Shown: positions 60,862-64,000 of the stretch, piece after piece
Layout of the letters: the number at the start of each line of letters is the position of its first letter
How positions within the stretch are numbered: the first letter of the stretch is position 1
NCBI GenBank assembly: GCA_035308965.1
Contig: DATGFN010000060.1
Span: 207,105-271,104, forward strand
Reading direction: 5' to 3'
DNA length: 64,000 bases
Source of the DNA: DASYXZ01 sp035308965
Lineage (GTDB): Bacteria > Acidobacteriota > Terriglobia > UBA7540
Notes under the pieces: model-generated
The model's database searches: none
Told to the model about the DNA's origin: nothing
The model's input: only the letters and a program-made list of their open reading frames with translations
Program-made: the position numbers and the translations under genes

Positions 60862-61089
60862 ATGAATGAAGCGCCCATCGTCGCTCGGCGCCGTCAGTTT
60901 TGCGCATTGTGCGGCCAGTTGATGTTTGAGTTCTTCCGTTCACCCGATGGCCACTTTGGCCTGGTCGATTCTATTGATCACTCAAACTTCCCTGAAAATG
61001 AAGGATGCGTGCGTTGCCAGACTTGTGGCGCTCGTTACCGACTCCTCGAACGGCTGAATGCTATGGGAGCGCCGGTGGAGAGGAAGTAG
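60862..61089 (+). CDS. Small zinc-ribbon protein of unknown function
   Basis: A 75-residue protein with CALC (about 14-17) and C-x2-C-x2-C (CVRCQTC) near residue 51, a zinc-ribbon spacing. GGGAG precedes ATG 60862. A longer frame upstream has no support. Together with the gene at 60084 it forms a pair of small zinc proteins beside nrdJ. Confidence 0.65.
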   Translation: MNEAPIVARRRQFCALCGQLMFEFFRSPDGHFGLVDSIDHSNFPENEGCVRCQTCGARYRLLERLNAMGAPVERK

Positions 61090-61170
61090 GAGCAATAAGC
61101 GTGGCAAATGGCAAATTTGAAAAGGCCAATGTAGGCATGATCCCTTATTGAGCCGGTTTTGCGCGACGTT

Positions 61171-62202
61171 ATGAAATCGAAAGAATTTCTATTGTCCGCC
61201 GAGAATTTGCCGGCATATCTCTCACAGAAGAAGCTTGTGAAGGACGCCAAATACTGTGTTGTGCATGAGCTGGGCGGAGGTGTTTCGAACATTGTTTTAT
61301 TGGTTGAGTGGCCTGAGCAGCCGGATCGGCGTTGGGTGGCAAAGCAATCGCTGGGCAAGCTTCGAGTTAAGGACGATTGGCGGGCGGACCGCAACCGCAT
61401 TTTCCGGGAGGCTGAGGCGATTCGAATGCTTCGCCCTGTCCTCGGCAATTCAATTCCAGAATTAATTCACTTGGATCGAAATAATTATCTCTATGTGATG
61501 TCGGCCGCGCCTGCGGGGTCGATGACGTGGAAGGAATCTCTTCTCGTCTGTCGCCGCTCAGATACGGCCGTTGCTCATGAAGTGGGAGTGCTTCTGGCAC
61601 GGCTCATCAGCGCCACTGAAGGCGAGAAAGTAATCAAGCGCCGGTTCGGCAGCCAAAAGAATTTTGAGCAACTTAGAATTGACCCTTACTACCGGACCAC
61701 AGCGTCTAGGCACAAGCAGCATCCTGGCACATATCGCGCATTGCAGAATCTCATTGAGGATTCCTCGAAGATCCGATTTTCTATTGTCCATGGGGACTTC
61801 AGCCCAAAGAATATTTTGGTCCATGGCCGGGATATATTCTTGATCGATTTCGAAGTGGTTCATTGGGGTGACCCGTCGTTTGATTCTGGCTTTCTGCTTA
61901 ACCACCTTTTCCTGAAAGCATTCCACCGGCCGCAATTTGCGCCTGTCTATTTGGATGCCGCGCGCGTGTTCTGGAAGGCATTGCGGGTTGGCATGGGCCC
62001 CGAACCCTCGCGAAATTTTGAGTACATGACCATTCGCCACGTCGGGGCCCTGATGTTGGCGCGAATTGACGGGAAATCGCCGGTGGAATACATTCAGGAT
62101 CACAAAACCAAGCAGAGGGTGCGGGGCGCGGCGAAATACATTTTAAATGAGCCGCCTTCAAGAATCGGAGATCTACTGGAGATCATCTCGAATAATGTCT
62201 GA
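61171..62202 (+). CDS. Aminoglycoside phosphotransferase-type kinase
   Basis: A 343-residue protein of the APH/choline kinase fold. ATP-side: GGGVSNIVLLV and the Lys in RRWVAKQSLGKL; catalytic loop HGDFSPKNILV (Asp and Asn); metal site LIDFEVVHWGDPSFD. This layout fits methylthioribose kinase-like and hydroxylysine kinase-like members, so the substrate is open; no salvage genes are beside it. ATG 61171. It lies 74 bases before the divergent enolase and may be co-transcribed. Confidence 0.87.
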   Translation: MKSKEFLLSAENLPAYLSQKKLVKDAKYCVVHELGGGVSNIVLLVEWPEQPDRRWVAKQSLGKLRVKDDWRADRNRIFREAEAIRMLRPVLGNSIPELIHLDRNNYLYVMSAAPAGSMTWKESLLVCRRSDTAVAHEVGVLLARLISATEGEKVIKRRFGSQKNFEQLRIDPYYRTTASRHKQHPGTYRALQNLIEDSSKIRFSIVHGDFSPKNILVHGRDIFLIDFEVVHWGDPSFDSGFLLNHLFLKAFHRPQFAPVYLDAARVFWKALRVGMGPEPSRNFEYMTIRHVGALMLARIDGKSPVEYIQDHKTKQRVRGAAKYILNEPPSRIGDLLEIISNNV

Positions 62203-62276
62203 CCCACTCTTCGAAGATGGGGCGTCGCTTTGTTGAGTTAGTATCGAGCGGGCGAAACGCTCGTTCTAAAATTTCA

Positions 62277-63578
62277 ATGTCTCTCATCCTCCAAATCCGC
62301 GCCCGGGAAGTTTTTGATTCGCGGGGTAACCCAACGGTCGAAGTTGAAGTAACGCTGAATGACGGCGCCTGGGGCCGGGCCCTCGTTCCATCGGGCGCCT
62401 CGACGGGAAAAGCGGAGGCGTTGGAGCTTCGCGATGGCGACACCAAACGATTTTTGGGCCGTGGAGTCCTAAAGGCAGTCGGCAATGTTCGAGACCATAT
62501 TGCTCCAGCTCTATATGGGATGGACGCCGGCAACCAGCGGGCTATCGACGAGCGCCTCGTCAGTCTTGATGGAAGCAAGAATAAAGGTCGCCTGGGAGCG
62601 AATGCAATTCTAGGCGTTTCACTGGCCGTAGCACGTGCTGCGGCAGAATCCGCTGGGCTGCCCTTGTATCGATACCTGGGCGGTAGCGCTGCCACCGAAC
62701 TGCCCGTGCCCATGGTTAATATCCTGAGCGGAGGAATTCACGGTGGTGGAAACGTTGACTTCCAGGATTTCATGGTTATTCCGCTGCGCGCCAGCTCCTA
62801 TTCGGAAGCGCTCCAGGATTCGGTTTCAGTTTACCGGGCCATGAAGGAAGTATTGATGTCTCGCAATTTCCTGCCACCCGGAGTGGCGGATGAAGGTGGA
62901 TACGCGCCACGTCTGCCCTCGAATGAGGCAGGCTTCGAGCTGATGGTCGAGGCTTTTGAACGTGCTGGTTTGGAACCAGGCAGGGACGCGGCCATCGCCG
63001 TGGATGTTGCCGCCAGCCACTTTGAGGCAGGGGGCAGCTACAACCTTTCCGCGGAGGGGACCCGGCTTGAATCGGCTCAGTTGGTGAGCAAACTCGCGGG
63101 TTGGACGGGCAAATATCCCATCATCTCCATAGAAGATGGTGTGGGGGAGGAGGATTGGAAAGGTTGGCGGCTTCTGACGGAGAGCCTGGGAACCCGGTGC
63201 CAACTTCTGGGTGACGATCTTTTTGTGACTAACGCGGCCCGGCTGGAACGGGGAATTCAAGAGAAAGTGGCGAACGCGGTGCTTGTCAAAATGAATCAAG
63301 TGGGGACGCTCAGCGAAACTCTGGACGTGGTCGATTTGGCGCAGAGGAATGGCTACCGGACCGTGGTTAGCGCGCGCTCCGGCGAGACGGAGGACGATTC
63401 TCTTGCCGACCTTGCCGTGGCCACGCGCGCCTCCCAGATCAAGATAGGAGCCATTACTAGGTCGGAGCGCCTGGCCAAGTACAATCGCCTGCTTAGGATC
63501 GAGGAGCAGCTTGGGCCTCGCGCGGAATATCGTGGCGCGAACGTGTTCGCAGGGATCTTTTCCACCTCCGGCGTCTAA
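62277..63578 (+). CDS. Enolase-family protein with altered active site
   Basis: A 433-residue protein that aligns along the whole enolase. Kept: the SGASTG loop (39-44), H155, E206 in DEGGYAP, metal ligands D243, E286 and D313, K338 in VLVKMNQ, and K389 in QIKIGA. Changed: the usual EFM after the HADNNVD block is DFM (D164), HADNN itself is HGGGN, and the substrate His of SHRSGETED is Ala (VSARSGETED, A366). Enolase makes phosphoenolpyruvate from 2-phosphoglycerate; with these changes the substrate or rate may differ. ATG 62277 was chosen; an open frame 20 codons longer has no family sequence. Confidence 0.9.
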   Translation: MSLILQIRAREVFDSRGNPTVEVEVTLNDGAWGRALVPSGASTGKAEALELRDGDTKRFLGRGVLKAVGNVRDHIAPALYGMDAGNQRAIDERLVSLDGSKNKGRLGANAILGVSLAVARAAAESAGLPLYRYLGGSAATELPVPMVNILSGGIHGGGNVDFQDFMVIPLRASSYSEALQDSVSVYRAMKEVLMSRNFLPPGVADEGGYAPRLPSNEAGFELMVEAFERAGLEPGRDAAIAVDVAASHFEAGGSYNLSAEGTRLESAQLVSKLAGWTGKYPIISIEDGVGEEDWKGWRLLTESLGTRCQLLGDDLFVTNAARLERGIQEKVANAVLVKMNQVGTLSETLDVVDLAQRNGYRTVVSARSGETEDDSLADLAVATRASQIKIGAITRSERLAKYNRLLRIEEQLGPRAEYRGANVFAGIFSTSGV

Positions 63579-63795
63579 TCCTGTCATATCCGAAAGCTTA
63601 GATTGTGCTTGATTATTATCCATAAGCGTGTTAGACCACTATAGTTTAGCTGAATTGGGGTGGCAGATGCCCGGCGTGGGCGCCGGAGGGCCGAGCGACT
63701 GACCTTACGTCCATGATTTGCCTGTTTCATGGACCCAAGAGCAATCGTTTTCCCGGGCGTACAAAGTTTTCAGAATCGTTCAAGGAGATTGTCAA
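63579..63795. other. Intergenic region before the PEGA gene
   Basis: 217 bases. The last part supplies AAGGAG before ATG 63796. No terminator or promoter could be assigned with confidence. Confidence 0.4.
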
Positions 63796-64000
63796 ATGCA
63801 CAAGCGAAAGTTGGCTGCACACTTATTGGGAATCCTAGCTATTTCTATCTTGTCCTTTTCCAGCGTGGGTTATGGGGCGGACAAGAGCACGGCGAAGCTA
63901 TTGGTGCGGGTGAGGCCGGTGGAGGCGGAGATCTTCATCGATGGGCAGCACATGGGGGATGCGACGTGGAATGGGATGATGACGGTGCCGAAGATCTCGC
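63796..64000 (+). CDS. PEGA-domain exported protein, C-terminus off the right edge
   Basis: 68 residues are visible: a signal peptide (about 1-31) and the start of a PEGA domain (AKLLVRVRPVEAEIFIDGQHMGDATWNGMMTVPKIS), which matches the usual V.P..A.V.IDG...G pattern. PEGA domains are extracytoplasmic beta-rich modules. AAGGAG lies eight bases before ATG 63796. Confidence 0.8.
   Translation, partial: MHKRKLAAHLLGILAISILSFSSVGYGADKSTAKLLVRVRPVEAEIFIDGQHMGDATWNGMMTVPKIS

Overview
The window looks like a chromosome segment of a soil- or sediment-type acidobacterium (Acidobacteriota). It is GC-rich, and it carries an 848-residue MacB/FtsX-like permease of the type named acidobacterial duplicated orphan permease, many small secreted proteins of unknown function, two ECF sigma/anti-sigma modules, a reaction-centre-type dihaem cytochrome and a B12-dependent ribonucleotide reductase. 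No rRNA, tRNA, CRISPR array, prophage or intact insertion sequence was seen. The left end cuts a type IV pilus/type II secretion ATPase and the right end cuts a PEGA-type lipoprotein-like gene.

Layout: 1-3052, ECF sigma factor, zinc anti-sigma factor, a secreted protein and the PilB/GspE ATPase, all on the minus strand. 3512-11246, a surface-glycan type block of three methyltransferases, a radical SAM/SPASM enzyme and a two-domain glycosyltransferase. 11281-13834, a cytochrome c and an arsR-arsM-arsC arsenic operon with a clear promoter/operator. 13831-23120, secreted and membrane proteins, a self-regulated TetR module, a SYLF protein, the permease and a second ECF sigma/FecR pair. 23303-23962, a protein disulfide oxidoreductase interrupted by an in-frame TGA exactly where the first active-site cysteine should be. 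23959-32579, a minus-strand housekeeping run: apt, acylphosphatase, glycerophosphodiesterase, glpD, GNAT, ispF, ispD, a YacL-like PIN protein and der. 32797-48333, a DinG-like helicase, queD, an AlkZ-like glycosylase, an SDR, secreted proteins, a DUF983 protein, the dihaem cytochrome, a hybrid kinase/HD-GYP regulator pair, queE and queC. 48433-55625, TPR, ceramidase-like, Tat-exported flavoprotein and DsbA-like genes. 55842-64000, carD, nrdJ with a structured leader, small zinc-knuckle proteins, a phosphotransferase and a divergent enolase.

The genes work together in recognisable units: glycerophosphodiesterase feeds GlpD; IspD and IspF serve the MEP pathway; QueD, QueE and QueC make preQ0 although they lie in separate places; the hybrid kinase overlaps its HD-GYP regulator by four bases.

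The most notable observations are: (1) the likely selenocysteine (U-P-H-C) protein disulfide oxidoreductase; (2) a leader RNA before nrdJ with two mutually exclusive helices and a segment able to cover the Shine-Dalgarno sequence; (3) a family of heptameric degenerate tandem repeats at many gene borders, which reach into coding sequence (NrdJ linker, IspF N-terminus, ceramidase signal peptide) and may form ribosome binding sites; (4) three families of 90-134 bp palindromic MITE-like repeats; (5) an enolase paralogue with altered active-site residues; (6) a small MYND-like zinc finger protein.
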